From positions 186,001 to 250,000 of the forward strand of contig NZ_PVRV01000024.1 in the NCBI RefSeq assembly GCF_003012345.1: a stretch of DNA of 64,000 nucleotides, given 5' to 3'. Source of the stretch: Phytohalomonas tamaricis. Its GTDB lineage: Bacteria > Pseudomonadota > Gammaproteobacteria > Pseudomonadales > Halomonadaceae. Below are positions 1 through 10,294 of the stretch, piece by piece. The notes beneath the pieces were generated by a model. The model worked only from the letters and a program-made list of their open reading frames with translations, was not told the DNA's origin and did not search any database. The translations under genes were made by a program, and so were the position numbers. The first letter of the stretch is position 1, and every line of letters begins with the position of its first letter.

Positions 1-1
1 G

Positions 2-76
2 GATGGGGCGCTGCTCAGGGATGTACGCAACCGAACCAGCCTGACACTCAAGCTCACTGACTCTACTGCCGCCTGA
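2..76 (+). CDS. C-terminal end of an unidentified protein (partial)
   Basis: Frame 2 is open from the window edge and ends at TGA 74-76, encoding 24 residues that finish LTLKLTDSTAA. A bidirectional terminator follows 50 bp later, which fits the end of a plus-strand gene converging on rsd. The other two forward frames also close nearby, so the reading frame is chosen only on the plausible composition of the peptide and the terminator. The family is not recognisable from this tail. Confidence 0.3.
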   Translation, partial: DGALLRDVRNRTSLTLKLTDSTAA

Positions 77-123
77 GCGCAGTAGGGCTGAAGACATTAC
101 GTAATTCAGCCGTCATTCAAATA

Positions 124-152
124 AAAAAGCACCGACCTAGTCGGTGCTTTTT
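124..152. terminator. Bidirectional Rho-independent terminator
   Basis: GCACCGA (129-135) pairs with TCGGTGC (141-147) around a five-base loop. An A-run lies on the left and a T-run on the right, so it can stop rsd transcription from the right and the partial gene from the left. Confidence 0.85.
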
Positions 153-207
153 ACCCAAGTGACACTCACTTCAAACGCGTCTGCTTGACGGCTTGAAACC
201 ACTGGGC

Positions 208-705
208 TCAGCTTGACTGAGCAGGCATGCGTTCCTGTGCAGGCGCATGTGCCGCATGAAGACGTGCTATCAATACGTCTTCGATAGCAAAACGCTCCGT
301 CAGCCCCTTGCGCAGCCTTTCCAGCCAGGCCGGAAGATTTGCAGAATTTTCCTGACAGAGCACGGGATTGGCATAGTCACCATCGAATGCCAATACCATC
401 TGAGTCGACGGATCCAGATTGGCGACAAGCTGATTGCCAGCTTCAAGAGCCTCAAAATCGTTGAACGCCTTCGCCTCTTCACAAAGCTGCGGATAAAGCT
501 CGAAGTGTCCAGCGCTGATATAGTCCATCAACTGCTCACTGAACCGGTCAATCAAGCGCTTATCAACTGGTTCAATCTCACCGTTGCATGCTTCGAGCAA
601 TTCCATATAGGCCAATAGTACGTCATGGCGCTGTTTAAGCCAGCGGTCAACGAGGACATGAACGCCTCCCCACTGTTCCTGCGCGGTAGAGCATTGTTGC
701 AGCAT
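208..705 (-). CDS. rsd: Regulator of sigma D / AlgQ family
   Basis: A 165-residue protein of the Rsd/AlgQ family, which in E. coli binds sigma-70 and biases RNA polymerase toward alternative sigma factors in stationary phase. Length matches the family (158-160 residues). It is mostly helical and starts with a segment rich in Q, W and H, including ERWLKQRHDVLLAYMELL-like residues typical of the family. The open frame extends upstream, but ATG 703-705 follows a strong GGAGGAAGG Shine-Dalgarno and removes an arginine-rich, non-family N-terminus, so I use it. dsbB lies 34 bp upstream in the same direction, and the terminator at 124-152 closes the unit. The family call is firm; the anti-sigma role is known from homologues. 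Confidence 0.88.
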   Translation of the reverse strand: MLQQCSTAQEQWGGVHVLVDRWLKQRHDVLLAYMELLEACNGEIEPVDKRLIDRFSEQLMDYISAGHFELYPQLCEEAKAFNDFEALEAGNQLVANLDPSTQMVLAFDGDYANPVLCQENSANLPAWLERLRKGLTERFAIEDVLIARLHAAHAPAQERMPAQSS

Positions 706-739
706 GATTCCCTTCCTCCTGCGACGATGCTGGCACCGA

Positions 740-1252
740 TCAGGCGGCGCGCAGCGAGCGGACAATGAGTCCGATAGGTATAAAACTAAGTACTATAAAG
801 CCCATCAGGGTCCACATCGGTAACGAAAGCCCTAACCACATACCATGAATTTCTGCACACTCACCGGAACCTGAGAGTACTTGCGACATCACATTCCATA
901 GCGGCAGAACTTCCAGCATATAGTCGAGCCCTGGACCACAGCTAGGCACCTGATCGGGGGGAAGATGCTGTAACCAGACATGACGCCCGGCGACGATGGC
1001 ACCGCCCAGACTACCTAGCAGTGCCAGCACTCCATAGACACCCCCTCCCCCACGCTTGGGATTATGAAGCGCTCCTATAACAAATACTATTAAAGCGGTT
1101 AACACCGCCACACGTTGAAAAATGCAAAGTGGGCAAGGCTCCAGCTCAAAAACATACTGCAAGATGAGCGCTACCGCCATCATCATCAAGCAAAAGGCCG
1201 CGCCTGCCAGGCACCAGGCGCGGCAGGACAGGCGCTCCGACGTATCATTCAT
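740..1252 (-). CDS. dsbB: Disulfide bond formation protein DsbB
   Basis: An inner-membrane quinone reductase of 170 residues that reoxidises periplasmic DsbA. Four hydrophobic segments are visible. The redox motif CPLC (C40, C43) sits just after the first segment, and the second pair lies in PSCGPG and GECAE in the large periplasmic loop. ATG 1252 is preferred to an in-frame GTG 11 codons upstream, because the upstream extension is charged and unlike the family. It lies 41 bp after gshA and 34 bp before rsd, so the three are probably co-transcribed. The gshA-dsbB adjacency is thematically consistent (thiol chemistry on both sides of the membrane), though a functional link is only inferred. 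Confidence 0.93.
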   Translation of the reverse strand: MNDTSERLSCRAWCLAGAAFCLMMMAVALILQYVFELEPCPLCIFQRVAVLTALIVFVIGALHNPKRGGGGVYGVLALLGSLGGAIVAGRHVWLQHLPPDQVPSCGPGLDYMLEVLPLWNVMSQVLSGSGECAEIHGMWLGLSLPMWTLMGFIVLSFIPIGLIVRSLRAA

Positions 1253-1293
1253 TCTGCAAGCTCTCTTTTCGTCACCGTGATGCACGTAAATGC

Positions 1294-2892
1294 TTAGCTC
1301 TTCTTGAATACACGAGGCTCACGAGCCTGAGTAAAATAATGCTCAAGAAACGATGCGAAAGACTCGGTATCGTCATTCTCCCTATCACGCTGCTGCTGAT
1401 GAGACGTTTCCGTGAGCTGCGTAAACAAGGCATCACGCGCACGATCCATTGGGGTATCACGGAAGTAATTCGCCTGCTCTCTCGCCTTCGCTAGCGTCCA
1501 ATCAATGAAATCGATACCGCTGCTTTCCATCTGCTCAAACATCATGCCCGCTGGCGTCAGCGACGGATCATCAATACGTGGCGCTATTGCAGCAAGCGCC
1601 TCGGTATGCGGGTTTTCCTTGTCATCAGCATCGAGCAAAGCTGCGACATCTTGCATTGATGCGAATATCTCCCGCATTTGAGACGCCATGGAGCGTTCAC
1701 CCTGCATGGTGGGAAGCATCAGCCCCGGCTCACGGCCACGGCTCACCACACGCGCCCGGCTTTCGTCGAGAAGATCACACTCAGTATCGGAAATCCATGG
1801 GCTGGGCGACAGCAAACACCAGACCAGAAACGTATCCAGGAAATAAATCTGCGTTTCATCGATACCTAGAGGCAAAAACGGATTCAGATCAAGGCAACGC
1901 ACCTCGATATACTCCACGCCGCGCGATTCAAGCGCCTGAGTCGGCGTTTCGTCATGGCGCGCCACTCGCTTGGGACGAATATCGCTGTAATACTCGTTTT
2001 CGATCTGCAAGATGTTGGCATTGAGCTGACGCCACTGACCATCGGCTTCGACACCAATGTCCGCATAGGCCGGCCAAGGCGTAGAAATAGCATGACGCAA
2101 CGTACCGACGTAGTTTTCAAGTGAGTTGAAACAGATCTTGAGTTGCGCCTGTACCTTGTTCTGATACCCAAGGTCACTCATACGCAGTGACGAGGCATAG
2201 GGTGATAGCAGCGTACGCTTGGCATGGCGTTTCAACCCGACATTACGTCCTTCAAGGAAACTTTCATCCACGGCCGGCGATGCGCCGAACAAGTACATCA
2301 AAAACCAGCTGTTGCGCCTGAAGTTACGGATTAGTTCAAAATAGCGCCGTGAACGAAACGCATCCAACGACACCCCATCCTGTCCTTCAAGCTGCTGTAG
2401 ATGAAGCCACAGCGCCTCAGGCAATGAAAAATTATAATGAATGCCCGCGATTGACTGCATAATCCGACCATAACGAACATCGAGTCCCTTACGATAAACC
2501 TGCTTCATGGTGCCAATATTGGAATGGCCATAATCGGCAATCGGAACGCTGTCATTACCATTCAGCCCTGCAGGCATGCTGACAGGCCAGATCAACTCAT
2601 CGCCAAGATAGCGGTAGCTGAAGCGATGAAGGTCGCCTAAAAACGCCAGCGCGTCACGCGGACGACTGTAAACCGGCGAGATGTACTCAAGCAGCGCTTC
2701 TGAGTAGTCCGTGGTGATATGCGGATGAGTCAACTTCGACCCCAGCGTCTCAGGATGCGGCGTCTGTGCAATACGCCCCTGAGTATCGACACGCAGTCCT
2801 TCTTTTTCGATGCCACGATGAATACGACCGAATAGTCCCTGACGGGCCGGCCCCTTGAGCCCATCGATACGGTAGGCGAGTTGCTCAGACAA
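1294..2892 (-). CDS. gshA: Glutamate-cysteine ligase
   Basis: The first enzyme of glutathione synthesis, joining the glutamate gamma-carboxyl to cysteine with ATP. About 532 residues, close to the 518 of E. coli GshA. The colinear family signatures are clear: IHRGIEKEGLRVDTQG, THPHITTDYSEALLEYI, GIHYNFSLP, YLFGASPA, LQIENEYYSDIRPKR and VEYIEVRCLDLNPF. The start is probably TTG 2890-2892 (MSEQLAYRIDG), nine bases after AAGG. The open frame continues 19 codons further to a GTG, but that stretch contains an 18-bp palindrome (2915-2932) and lacks family similarity. Glutathione matters for redox and osmotic stress. Confidence 0.93.
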   Translation of the reverse strand: MSEQLAYRIDGLKGPARQGLFGRIHRGIEKEGLRVDTQGRIAQTPHPETLGSKLTHPHITTDYSEALLEYISPVYSRPRDALAFLGDLHRFSYRYLGDELIWPVSMPAGLNGNDSVPIADYGHSNIGTMKQVYRKGLDVRYGRIMQSIAGIHYNFSLPEALWLHLQQLEGQDGVSLDAFRSRRYFELIRNFRRNSWFLMYLFGASPAVDESFLEGRNVGLKRHAKRTLLSPYASSLRMSDLGYQNKVQAQLKICFNSLENYVGTLRHAISTPWPAYADIGVEADGQWRQLNANILQIENEYYSDIRPKRVARHDETPTQALESRGVEYIEVRCLDLNPFLPLGIDETQIYFLDTFLVWCLLSPSPWISDTECDLLDESRARVVSRGREPGLMLPTMQGERSMASQMREIFASMQDVAALLDADDKENPHTEALAAIAPRIDDPSLTPAGMMFEQMESSGIDFIDWTLAKAREQANYFRDTPMDRARDALFTQLTETSHQQQRDRENDDTESFASFLEHYFTQAREPRVFKKS

Positions 2893-2914
2893 GGGTAAAC
2901 ACCTTCTCTCACGG

Positions 2915-2932
2915 GGAGAAGCGCGCTTCTCC
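2915..2932. promoter_or_regulatory. Perfect 18-bp palindrome in the gshA leader
   Basis: GGAGAAGCGCGCTTCTCC is its own reverse complement and lies 22 bp upstream of the inferred TTG start. It could be an operator or an mRNA hairpin near the ribosome-binding region. No known regulator site is recognised. Confidence 0.4.
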
Positions 2933-2975
2933 AAATGGTTTCGACACAAGCGATACTCGTGCCGTTAATAACATA

Positions 2976-3000
2976 ACGGAGCCGAAAGATACGGCCCCGT
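2976..3000 (-). terminator. Probable terminator after tex
   Basis: Read on the minus strand, ACGGGGCCG and CGGCTCCGT form a nine-pair stem (one G-T pair) around a seven-base loop, followed by a T-rich TATGTTATT. It sits about 70 bp past the tex stop. The T-tract is imperfect. Confidence 0.55.
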
Positions 3001-3066
3001 AAATTAATTCATCATTATGGTGGCATGTTGTTAGCTTGCAAGCATTTTGCCCCAGGCCAACGATGG

Positions 3067-5403
3067 TCAGCGCTTCTTCGCACCGGCCTTCAGCAATGCT
3101 TCGCCCAGAGAACCCAGCGCCCCGCCACCCTCGGTACGCTTGCTTGATGCTGCCGGACGTGGAGATGAGTTGCGCTTGGGTGGCGTACGCTCATGCGAAC
3201 TGCGTGCATTGCCACCTTCGCCAGGCTCATCGGAAAGCCGCATACTCAACCCAATGCGCTTACGCTCCAGATCGACATCCATCACCTTGACACGCACAAT
3301 GTCGCCTGCCTTGACGACCTCGCGCGGATCAGAAACGAACTTATCGGATAATGCCGAAATGTGTACCAGCCCATCCTGATGTACGCCGATGTCAACAAAT
3401 GCCCCGAAGTGCGTAACATTGGTGACAGCGCCTTCAAGCACCATGCCGGGACGCAAGTCCTTCATTTCTTCAACGCCTTCCTGAAACTCAGCAAAACGAA
3501 ACTCAGGACGTGGATCACGACCGGGCTTAATCAATTCTCCCAGAATATCGGTTACTGTTGGTAAGCCGAAACGCTCATCAACGTAATCGCTGGCCTTGAT
3601 TGTTTTAAGAAAGCCACTATCGCCAATTAATCCTTTGACCTCACGTGCATTCGAATGCGCGATGCGCTCGACCACCGGATAGGCTTCGGGATGTACAGCA
3701 GAAGCATCGAGCGGATTATCCCCCTCCATAATGCGCAAGAAACCGGCGCATTGCTCAAAGGTCTTCGGGCCGAGACGACTCACGTCGAGCACCTGACGAC
3801 GGTTACGAAAAGCACCATTGGCATCGCGCCATGCCACTATATTATCGGCAAGTGTCGCATTGAGACCCGATACACGGGCAAGTAGCGCCGTCGAAGCGGT
3901 ATTTAAATCAACGCCTACAGCATTGACACAATCCTCGACCACGGCACCCAGCGTACGCGCCAGCGTCAACTGCGACACGTCATGCTGATATTGGCCCACA
4001 CCGATTGATTTGGGATCGATCTTGACCAGCTCGGCCAGCGGGTCCTGCAAGCGACGCGCAATCGACACCGCACCACGAATGGTGACATCAAGGTCAGGGA
4101 ATTCTTTGGCCGCAAATTCAGAGGCCGAGTAGACTGAAGCGCCTGCCTCATTGACCATTATCTTGCTGATTTTTTGATCGTTGACGAGCTTGACGACTTC
4201 AGCGGCCAGCTTGTCGGTTTCACGGCTGGCGGTGCCGTTGCCAATAGCAATTAACTCAACGCTATGCTTTTTACACAACGCGACTAGTGTCGCTAATGCC
4301 TCATCCCATCGCTTTTGCGGCACATGAGGATAGATGGTGGCCTGATCAACAAACTTGCCGGTAGCATCAATGACGGCGACCTTCACCCCGGTCCGCAGCC
4401 CCGGATCGAGACCCAGAGTTGGCCTGGCGCCTGCCGGAGCTGCCAGCAGCAGATCCTTGAGGTTGTCGGCAAATACGTTGATTGCTGTCACCTCGGCCTG
4501 CTCACGCAGCCGGCCAAGCAGCTCGGTTTCAAGGTGGGTATAAAGTTTCACGCGCCATGTCCAGCGCACGACTTCTTTCAGCCAGCGATCAGCAGGCCGC
4601 CCCTCATCTTTGATACCAAAGGTGCGCGCCACCTCGACTTCCGCCGGATGAATGGGAGCATCCTCTTCTTCAGGCAAGACAATGGATAGCCCCAGCACCC
4701 CTTCGTTGCGCGCGCGAAACATGGCCAACGCGCGGTGCGACGGTGTTTTCGATAACGTCTCGCGATGATCGAAGTAATCAGAGAACTTGGCGCCATCGCT
4801 CTCCTTGCCGGCGAGCACCTTGGCATGCAGCTCACCTTCCTGCCACAGCCTATCGCGCAGTCGCCCTACCAGCTCGGCGTTTTCGGCAAAGCGTTCCATC
4901 AGAATCTGCTTGGCACCATCAAGCGCAACTTTGGCATCGGCAACGTCCTTGGCGCTGTCGACATAGTCTGCTGCGGTTGTTTCCGGACCGAGCGTCGGGT
5001 CGTTCAACAGCGCATCAGCGAGTGGCTCAAGACCGGCCTCACGGGCAATCTGCGCCTTGGTGCGGCGCTTCTTGCGATAAGGAAGGTAAAGATCTTCGAG
5101 GCGTTGTTTGGTATCGGCAGCAAGCAGTTGAGCCTTCAGCGTGGCATCGAGCTTGCCCTGCTCGTCGATCGCAGCAATGACTGAGCTCCGACGTTCTTCC
5201 AACTCACGCAGATAGCGCAAACGCTCCTCGAGAGAGCGTAATTGGCCATCATCAAGCCCACCCGTTAACTCCTTGCGGTAACGAGAAATGAACGGCACGG
5301 TTGACCCCTCATCGAGCAGCGTGACGGCCGCAACGACCTGTTGGGGACGAACATTGAGTTCTTCAGCGATACGTGCGGCAAGCGCAGATTGATTAGCGTC
5401 CAT
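3067..5403 (-). CDS. tex: Tex family transcription accessory protein with S1 domain
   Basis: A 778-residue cytoplasmic nucleic-acid-binding protein. Domains in order are an N-terminal helical Tex region, a YqgF/RuvC-like fold beginning at about residue 325 ([15 protein letters not shown]), helix-hairpin-helix motifs at about 490-560 ([19 protein letters not shown]), and a C-terminal S1 RNA-binding domain at about 650-725 ([17 protein letters not shown]). The tail after S1 is basic and low-complexity. Length matches the family. ATG 5403 follows AAGGTGAC. Tex homologues influence transcription and toxin expression in Bordetella and pneumococcus; the biochemical role is still loosely defined. 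It stands alone between terminators. Confidence 0.93.
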   Translation of the reverse strand: MDANQSALAARIAEELNVRPQQVVAAVTLLDEGSTVPFISRYRKELTGGLDDGQLRSLEERLRYLRELEERRSSVIAAIDEQGKLDATLKAQLLAADTKQRLEDLYLPYRKKRRTKAQIAREAGLEPLADALLNDPTLGPETTAADYVDSAKDVADAKVALDGAKQILMERFAENAELVGRLRDRLWQEGELHAKVLAGKESDGAKFSDYFDHRETLSKTPSHRALAMFRARNEGVLGLSIVLPEEEDAPIHPAEVEVARTFGIKDEGRPADRWLKEVVRWTWRVKLYTHLETELLGRLREQAEVTAINVFADNLKDLLLAAPAGARPTLGLDPGLRTGVKVAVIDATGKFVDQATIYPHVPQKRWDEALATLVALCKKHSVELIAIGNGTASRETDKLAAEVVKLVNDQKISKIMVNEAGASVYSASEFAAKEFPDLDVTIRGAVSIARRLQDPLAELVKIDPKSIGVGQYQHDVSQLTLARTLGAVVEDCVNAVGVDLNTASTALLARVSGLNATLADNIVAWRDANGAFRNRRQVLDVSRLGPKTFEQCAGFLRIMEGDNPLDASAVHPEAYPVVERIAHSNAREVKGLIGDSGFLKTIKASDYVDERFGLPTVTDILGELIKPGRDPRPEFRFAEFQEGVEEMKDLRPGMVLEGAVTNVTHFGAFVDIGVHQDGLVHISALSDKFVSDPREVVKAGDIVRVKVMDVDLERKRIGLSMRLSDEPGEGGNARSSHERTPPKRNSSPRPAASSKRTEGGGALGSLGEALLKAGAKKR

Positions 5404-5499
5404 GTCACCTTGGCAGTCGGTCTAAAACGTGACGCCAAAGTATCATAAAGTGCTAGGTCACGCCGAGACTGAATCCAGTCAAAGCGTGCAAAACAAATG

Positions 5500-5530
5500 A
5501 AAGAAGGAAGGCCTTGGCCTTCCTTCATGA
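5500..5530 (-). terminator. Terminator of pckA
   Basis: A ten-pair stem, GAAGGAAGGC (5503-5512) with GCCTTCCTTC (5517-5526), around a four-base loop. On the minus strand it is followed by TTTCATTTG, and it sits about 40 bp past the pckA stop. Confidence 0.75.
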
Positions 5531-5567
5531 ACCACTATCTTGTCAACAGTGAGCCACACATGCTCGC

Positions 5568-7142
5568 TTAAACAAGCTGAGGACCCGCCTTGACGATAGC
5601 CTCATCAACACCGGTAAACTTCTGGAAATTATCGACGAACTTGGCGATCAGCTCACGTGCCTGCTCGTCATAACCCGCTTTATCCGCCCATGTTTCGCGC
5701 GGATTGAGGATAGTCGAATCTACTCCGGAAACACGACACGGCACAGTTAGGTTGATACCGGACAAATGCTGCGTTTCGGCATCCTTGAGTTCGCCACTCT
5801 GAATAGCATTGATAATCGCACGCGTCGTCGGAATGCTGAAGCGACTGCCGCCGTGCCCATAGGCACCCCCGCTCCACCCCGTATTGACGAGATAGACCCT
5901 TGAGCCAAATGCCTCGACACGCTTGATCAAAAGTTCAGCGTATTCGTGAGCGGGGCGCGGAAAGAATGGCGCACCGAAGCACGTCGAGAACGTGGCTTCC
6001 AGACTTTCAGAGGAGCCGATTTCTGTTGAACCGACCTTGGCGGTATAGCCTGACAGAAAGTGATAGGCTGCGGCTTCTTTAGAGAGGATCGAGACCGGCG
6101 GTAATACGCCACTCATATCACATGTCAGAAAGATAATGGCGTTAGGCTCACCGGCGCGATTTTCTAGCGTCCGCTTTTCAACGAACTCCAGCGGGTATGC
6201 CGCGCGGCCATTCTGACTCAGCGATACATCCGTGTAGTCAGGTTCGCGGTCATCATGTAGTACGACGTTTTCAAGCACCGTGCCGAAGCGAATCGCCCGA
6301 TAGATGATGGGCTCGTTCTTCTCGGTCAGATCGATGGTCTTGGCATAGCATCCACCTTCGAGATTGAAGACGGTGCCTTCGCCCCAACCGTGCTCATCGT
6401 CACCGATCAGATAGCGCTCAGGATCAGCGGACAGCGTGGTCTTACCCGTACCAGAGAGCCCGAAAAATAGCGTGGTTTCACCGTTCTCACCGACGTTGGC
6501 ACTGCAGTGCATCGGCAGTACGTCTTTTTCCGGTAGTAGAAAGTTCTGAACCGAGAACATCGCTTTCTTCATCTCGCCGGCATAACGCATGCCAGCGATC
6601 AATACACGACGCCGAGCAAAGTTAATGATAACGGTACCGTCTGAGTTAGTACCGTCACGAGCGGGCTCGCAAGCAAAATGCGGGGCGTTGAGAATCAACC
6701 ATTCGCTCTTGCTCTTAGGATTGTACTGCTCAGGACGAACGAAGAGCGTGTGTGCGAAGAGACTGTGCCAGGCGGTTTCGGTAGTGACCCGTATCGGCAG
6801 ATAATGCTCGGGATCGGAGCCGACATGAAGTTCACTGACGAAGTTCGTATCCTTGGTCAGATAATCCTCGACGCGTTCCCACAAGGCATCAAACTTATCG
6901 GCATCGAAGGGACGATTGACCTTGCCCCAATCGATAAGATCGCGGGTGGACGCTTCATCGACGATGAAACGGTCCAGCGGTGACCGCCCGGTTCGCTCTC
7001 CTGTCTCGACTACCAGGGCCCCGTTCGCGGCCAGGCTCCCCTCGTCACGAGTAATGGCAAGTTCAATCAACTCGGCAGCGCTCAAGTTGAGATGGGCCTG
7101 GCCAGAATGCGAACGTGCTGCGCTGTCTTGATTCATGGTCAT
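5568..7142 (-). CDS. pckA: Phosphoenolpyruvate carboxykinase (ATP)
   Basis: Converts oxaloacetate and ATP to phosphoenolpyruvate, ADP and CO2, the committing step of gluconeogenesis. 524 residues against 540 in E. coli. The P-loop GLSGTGKTT (residues 228-236), the kinase-2 region LIGDDEHGW just after it, and the RTGRSP substrate loop near residue 50 are all intact. ATG 7142 has GAGG nine bases upstream. The neighbour order hslR-hslO-pckA matches E. coli, although a hairpin and about 250 bp separate it from hslO here, so it probably has its own promoter. Confidence 0.95.
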   Translation of the reverse strand: MTMNQDSAARSHSGQAHLNLSAAELIELAITRDEGSLAANGALVVETGERTGRSPLDRFIVDEASTRDLIDWGKVNRPFDADKFDALWERVEDYLTKDTNFVSELHVGSDPEHYLPIRVTTETAWHSLFAHTLFVRPEQYNPKSKSEWLILNAPHFACEPARDGTNSDGTVIINFARRRVLIAGMRYAGEMKKAMFSVQNFLLPEKDVLPMHCSANVGENGETTLFFGLSGTGKTTLSADPERYLIGDDEHGWGEGTVFNLEGGCYAKTIDLTEKNEPIIYRAIRFGTVLENVVLHDDREPDYTDVSLSQNGRAAYPLEFVEKRTLENRAGEPNAIIFLTCDMSGVLPPVSILSKEAAAYHFLSGYTAKVGSTEIGSSESLEATFSTCFGAPFFPRPAHEYAELLIKRVEAFGSRVYLVNTGWSGGAYGHGGSRFSIPTTRAIINAIQSGELKDAETQHLSGINLTVPCRVSGVDSTILNPRETWADKAGYDEQARELIAKFVDNFQKFTGVDEAIVKAGPQLV

Positions 7143-7339
7143 TATGCGTGTCCTCGGCGTTACGCCGCTCTCTCGTTAGCTTTGGTTATGTTCTCAACGC
7201 TCTTTTTACAAGCGCTTCCACGCTATTGACAAGCCATGCGAGTAGTCGCCCCGAGCGAAGGAGCGACATTATGACAAAAGTAGCAAGGCGGGGAAACTTA
7301 CCTCTTGCCAGGCGCCGGATATAGCATATACCTCCTCAG

Positions 7340-7371
7340 CAGACCCACCCATGCAGGCTATAGTGGGTCTG
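7340..7371. other. Stem-loop between hslO and pckA
   Basis: CAGACCCAC (7340-7348) and GTGGGTCTG (7363-7371) form a perfect nine-pair stem with a 14-base loop, about 25 bp past the hslO stop. There is no U-tract in the direction of hslO transcription, so it may be a weak terminator or an mRNA end-protecting hairpin. Confidence 0.45.
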
Positions 7372-7396
7372 TGGTGAAGAGAGGCACACATCAGCA

Positions 7397-8284
7397 TCAA
7401 TGCAGCGTGGGAGAAGGCGCATCGGGGGTATCAATCAACGCCTCGACCTCAGCGGCAGAAAACACATAGCGTGTATTACAGAAATGGCATTGTGTATCGA
7501 TTTCGCCCTGCTCAGAGACAATCTCATGCAATTCCTGAGCGCCGATACGGTGCAACGCCTGGGCAAAACGTTCACGAGAGCAGGTGCAACCAAAGGCAAG
7601 CGGCGCCGGCTCGAAAACCCGTGCTGTCTCTTCATGAAAGAGGCGAAACAGCGTCTCCTTCGGAGCAAGTGTCAACAGCTCATCATTGCTTAGCGTCTCA
7701 GCAAGCATATTGATGCGATTCCAGGCATCCGGATCGAGATTACTGGCATCATCTGGCAGTTTCTGGACCAGCAGGCCACCGGCACGCTCCCCATTGGATG
7801 CAAGCCACAGACGTGTCGGTAGCTGCTCGGAACGCTCGAAATATGCTTCAAGACAACCGGCCAGTGTCTCCGCTTCAAGCGCAACGATCCCTTGATAACG
7901 TTGGCCATCGCTAGGATCGAGCGTTATTACGATATGACCATCGCCCATGAGCTCAGGCAGCGTTGCCTTATCATCAGGGAGAGCCGCATGCTCATCGAAG
8001 CGCGCGATCGCTCGCAATCGCTGCGCCTCTTCACCTGTGCCGGGGTTGGATTCCGCCATCAGTAGCGAGACCGGGCCATTGCCGCGGATTTCAAGGCTTA
8101 ACACACCGTCAAGCTTGACGGTAGCGGTTAAAAGCGCCACCGCAGCAAGCAGCTCGCCAAGTTGACGGCTGACGACATCAGGATAGTTATGGCGAACCAG
8201 TACGTCCTTGTACGACTCATGCAATACAGTGAGTTCGCCGCGCACGTTGGTGTCGTCGAAAAGAAAACGTTGTATGTGATCCAT
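7397..8284 (-). CDS. hslO: Redox-regulated chaperone Hsp33
   Basis: A 295-residue cytoplasmic holdase activated by oxidative unfolding. The C-terminal zinc switch is present as CTCSRER followed about 30 residues later by CHFC, the four cysteines that bind zinc in the reduced, inactive form. The N-terminal part matches the family from [16 protein letters not shown] onward. It lies 71 bp downstream of hslR in the same direction, so a heat-shock operon hslR-hslO is likely, as in enterobacteria. No sigma-32 promoter was identified with confidence. Confidence 0.95.
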   Translation of the reverse strand: MDHIQRFLFDDTNVRGELTVLHESYKDVLVRHNYPDVVSRQLGELLAAVALLTATVKLDGVLSLEIRGNGPVSLLMAESNPGTGEEAQRLRAIARFDEHAALPDDKATLPELMGDGHIVITLDPSDGQRYQGIVALEAETLAGCLEAYFERSEQLPTRLWLASNGERAGGLLVQKLPDDASNLDPDAWNRINMLAETLSNDELLTLAPKETLFRLFHEETARVFEPAPLAFGCTCSRERFAQALHRIGAQELHEIVSEQGEIDTQCHFCNTRYVFSAAEVEALIDTPDAPSPTLH

Positions 8285-8355
8285 GAACTTCTCGGAGGTA
8301 AGGGTACCTGAGGATAAAAGCCGCTATCGTCACGAGGGCAATAGCGATATTGGCA

Positions 8356-8748
8356 TCAGTCGTCCAGCACCTGACGTTGGAAACGGTGAATGTCACGACG
8401 CCCTTTCTTGTCGGGGCGATTCTTGGGCGCCATCATTGACTGGTTGGCCAGTTTGCGGTTCTCAGCCTCGCGATCACGCCGCACAACGCTTTGCTCGGTC
8501 TCACGATAAAGCGCACGCGCCTCAGGCGCACCGCGTCGCTGATCGGAAACATCGACAATTTCAATTTCAAGCGTGTCCCAGCCCTGTGGTACCTTGAGCA
8601 TGGCACCCACCTCGACATTCTTGCTGGTTTTGACACGTTCGCCGTTGTAATGAACCTTCCCGCCTTCGATGGCTTTTTTCGCCAAGCCACGCGTCTTGAA
8701 AAAACGCGCCGCCCACAGCCATTTATCGATGCGAACCTGCTCACTCAT
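8356..8748 (-). CDS. hslR: Heat-shock protein 15, S4-domain RNA-binding protein
   Basis: A 130-residue ribosome-rescue factor. In E. coli, Hsp15 binds 50S subunits carrying a blocked nascent chain. The N-terminal S4 domain is plain (VRIDKWLWAARFFKTRGLA) and the C-terminal third is strongly basic. ATG 8748 follows GGGGAGATAACC and yields the family-typical MSEQVRIDKWLW; an upstream in-frame ATG seven codons earlier lacks such a site. It sits between the yrfG-like gene (38 bp) and hslO. Confidence 0.92.
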   Translation of the reverse strand: MSEQVRIDKWLWAARFFKTRGLAKKAIEGGKVHYNGERVKTSKNVEVGAMLKVPQGWDTLEIEIVDVSDQRRGAPEARALYRETEQSVVRRDREAENRKLANQSMMAPKNRPDKKGRRDIHRFQRQVLDD

Positions 8749-8786
8749 GGTTATCTCCCCTATGTTCACTTCCCTATCAGGGATAT

Positions 8787-9479
8787 CTAATAACTAATAT
8801 TGTGGCGAGAAGGGATATTCGCAAGGTATTCAGCCGGCAGGATCGAGGCGAATGTTCTCAAGGATTCAAAGCCGGCCAGTTCACGTTCGGGCTGGCTACT
8901 GTCAGGCTGAAGGATGCCCAGCAAATGACGGATACCATAATTGCGCGCGCTTTCGAGCACTGCGATATTGTCATCAATAAACAAGGTGCGCTGTGGATCA
9001 AAGGGCTCGATTTCGGCCAGTGCTTGCCAGAACTCGGCTGACTCCTTGGCATAGCCGACATCCTCGGATGAGACGACCGCATCGAGATACTTATCGAGGC
9101 CTGTCAACGACAGCTTGAGCGCCACGCCAGCACGGTCGGCATTAGTCGCCAGCACCACACGCACCGGCGCCTGCTTGAGCCAGGCCAGGAATTCGGGTGC
9201 ATCGCTGCGAAAACGAATCAGATGCTGCACCTCGCGTTTCAGCTCCAGCACATCAATGCCAAGCTCACGGCTCCAATAGCGCAGGCTGTACCAGTCGAGG
9301 GTGCCGCGCTCACCCAGAATACGCTCGACAAGTATCTGCTGCGCCTGTTCATCAAGCTTATGCAGTTCACGGTAACGTCTGGGGAGATGTTCAAGCCAGA
9401 AATGACTATCGAAATGAAGATCCAGCAGAGTGCCGTCCATATCAAGCAGGACGGTATCAATGGCATGCCAGTCAATCAT
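8787..9479 (-). CDS. yrfG: HAD-family GMP/IMP nucleotidase (YrfG-like)
   Basis: A 230-residue haloacid dehalogenase-like phosphatase. Motif I is LLDMDGTLLDL near the N-terminus, motif II is LATNAD, and motif III/IV is TLFIDDN. The E. coli orthologue dephosphorylates GMP and IMP and occupies the same position next to hslR. ATG 9479 (MIDWHAIDTVLL) is used. A GTG four codons upstream is possible, and neither has a convincing Shine-Dalgarno. It is divergent from nudE, whereas E. coli has yrfF between them; no yrfF homologue is present here. Confidence 0.85.
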   Translation of the reverse strand: MIDWHAIDTVLLDMDGTLLDLHFDSHFWLEHLPRRYRELHKLDEQAQQILVERILGERGTLDWYSLRYWSRELGIDVLELKREVQHLIRFRSDAPEFLAWLKQAPVRVVLATNADRAGVALKLSLTGLDKYLDAVVSSEDVGYAKESAEFWQALAEIEPFDPQRTLFIDDNIAVLESARNYGIRHLLGILQPDSSQPERELAGFESLRTFASILPAEYLANIPSRHNISY

Positions 9480-9635
9480 GAAAGTAAACACGGGAAAAGA
9501 ATGGACTTGGCAGTATAGGCGTTACCCGTCATTCGTGCCTATAGCACTCAGCCACCACTGACCCACAAGGAGATCCTTATCGCCAGAAAAGCTACCGATG
9601 GCCATACTTGAATGATCAAGAAAAAGGAGCGAACC

Positions 9636-10205
9636 ATGGCACAGGATAGCAAACCATTAATTACGGCAAGAGAAGAGAAGGCACGCAGTCGATTGTTCCG
9701 CGTCGAAGCTCTCGACCTGACATTTTCCAATGGCAGTACCCGTACTTTCGAACGCCTGTGCAGTACAGGTAATGGCGCCGTCATGATCGTCGCCATGCCC
9801 GATCCTGACCATGTTCTACTCATTCGGGAATATGCTGCCGGTTTCGAGGACTACGTACTCACGCTACCCAAAGGTGCTGTCGACCCGGGTGAGGACATCA
9901 TCACGGCCGCCAACCGAGAACTGAAGGAAGAATGCGGCTTCGGTGCCCATAACATCGTGCCATTGACCGAGCTTAGCGTAGCACCGAACTACATGAGTCA
10001 CCGTATCAGCGTGGTACTGGCAACTGGTTTATATGAAGAACGCTTGGCAGGCGATGAGCCGGAGCCTATCGTCACGGAACGCTACCGTATGGATGAGCTG
10101 GCATCATTGCTGTCCCGTGAGGACTTTCATGAAGGGCGTGCCATTGCAGCACTTTTCATTGCCCGAGAACGCATGCGCGATGAAACCATGCCGTTAATTT
10201 GGTAG
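9636..10205 (+). CDS. nudE: ADP compounds hydrolase NudE (Nudix)
   Basis: A Nudix hydrolase of 189 residues, acting in E. coli on ADP-ribose, NADH and diadenosine polyphosphates. The Nudix box is complete: GAVDPGED, then RELKEECGF. ATG 9636 follows AAGGAGCGAACC; an upstream in-frame ATG at 9612 overlaps the ribosome site and is rejected. A terminator follows 12 bp after the stop. Confidence 0.93.
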   Translation: MAQDSKPLITAREEKARSRLFRVEALDLTFSNGSTRTFERLCSTGNGAVMIVAMPDPDHVLLIREYAAGFEDYVLTLPKGAVDPGEDIITAANRELKEECGFGAHNIVPLTELSVAPNYMSHRISVVLATGLYEERLAGDEPEPIVTERYRMDELASLLSREDFHEGRAIAALFIARERMRDETMPLIW

Positions 10206-10217
10206 AGCTGGACAAAC

Positions 10218-10247
10218 AAATACCGCCGAACAAGTCGGCGGTATTTA
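10218..10247. terminator. Bidirectional terminator between nudE and the exported-protein gene
   Basis: A perfect 12-pair stem, AAATACCGCCGA (10218-10229) with TCGGCGGTATTT (10235-10246), around a five-base loop. It sits between convergent genes and can serve both. Confidence 0.88.
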
Positions 10248-10294
10248 TCGGTTCGCTAATAATGCCTAACGAACAAAAGAGCGACAGGAATAAA

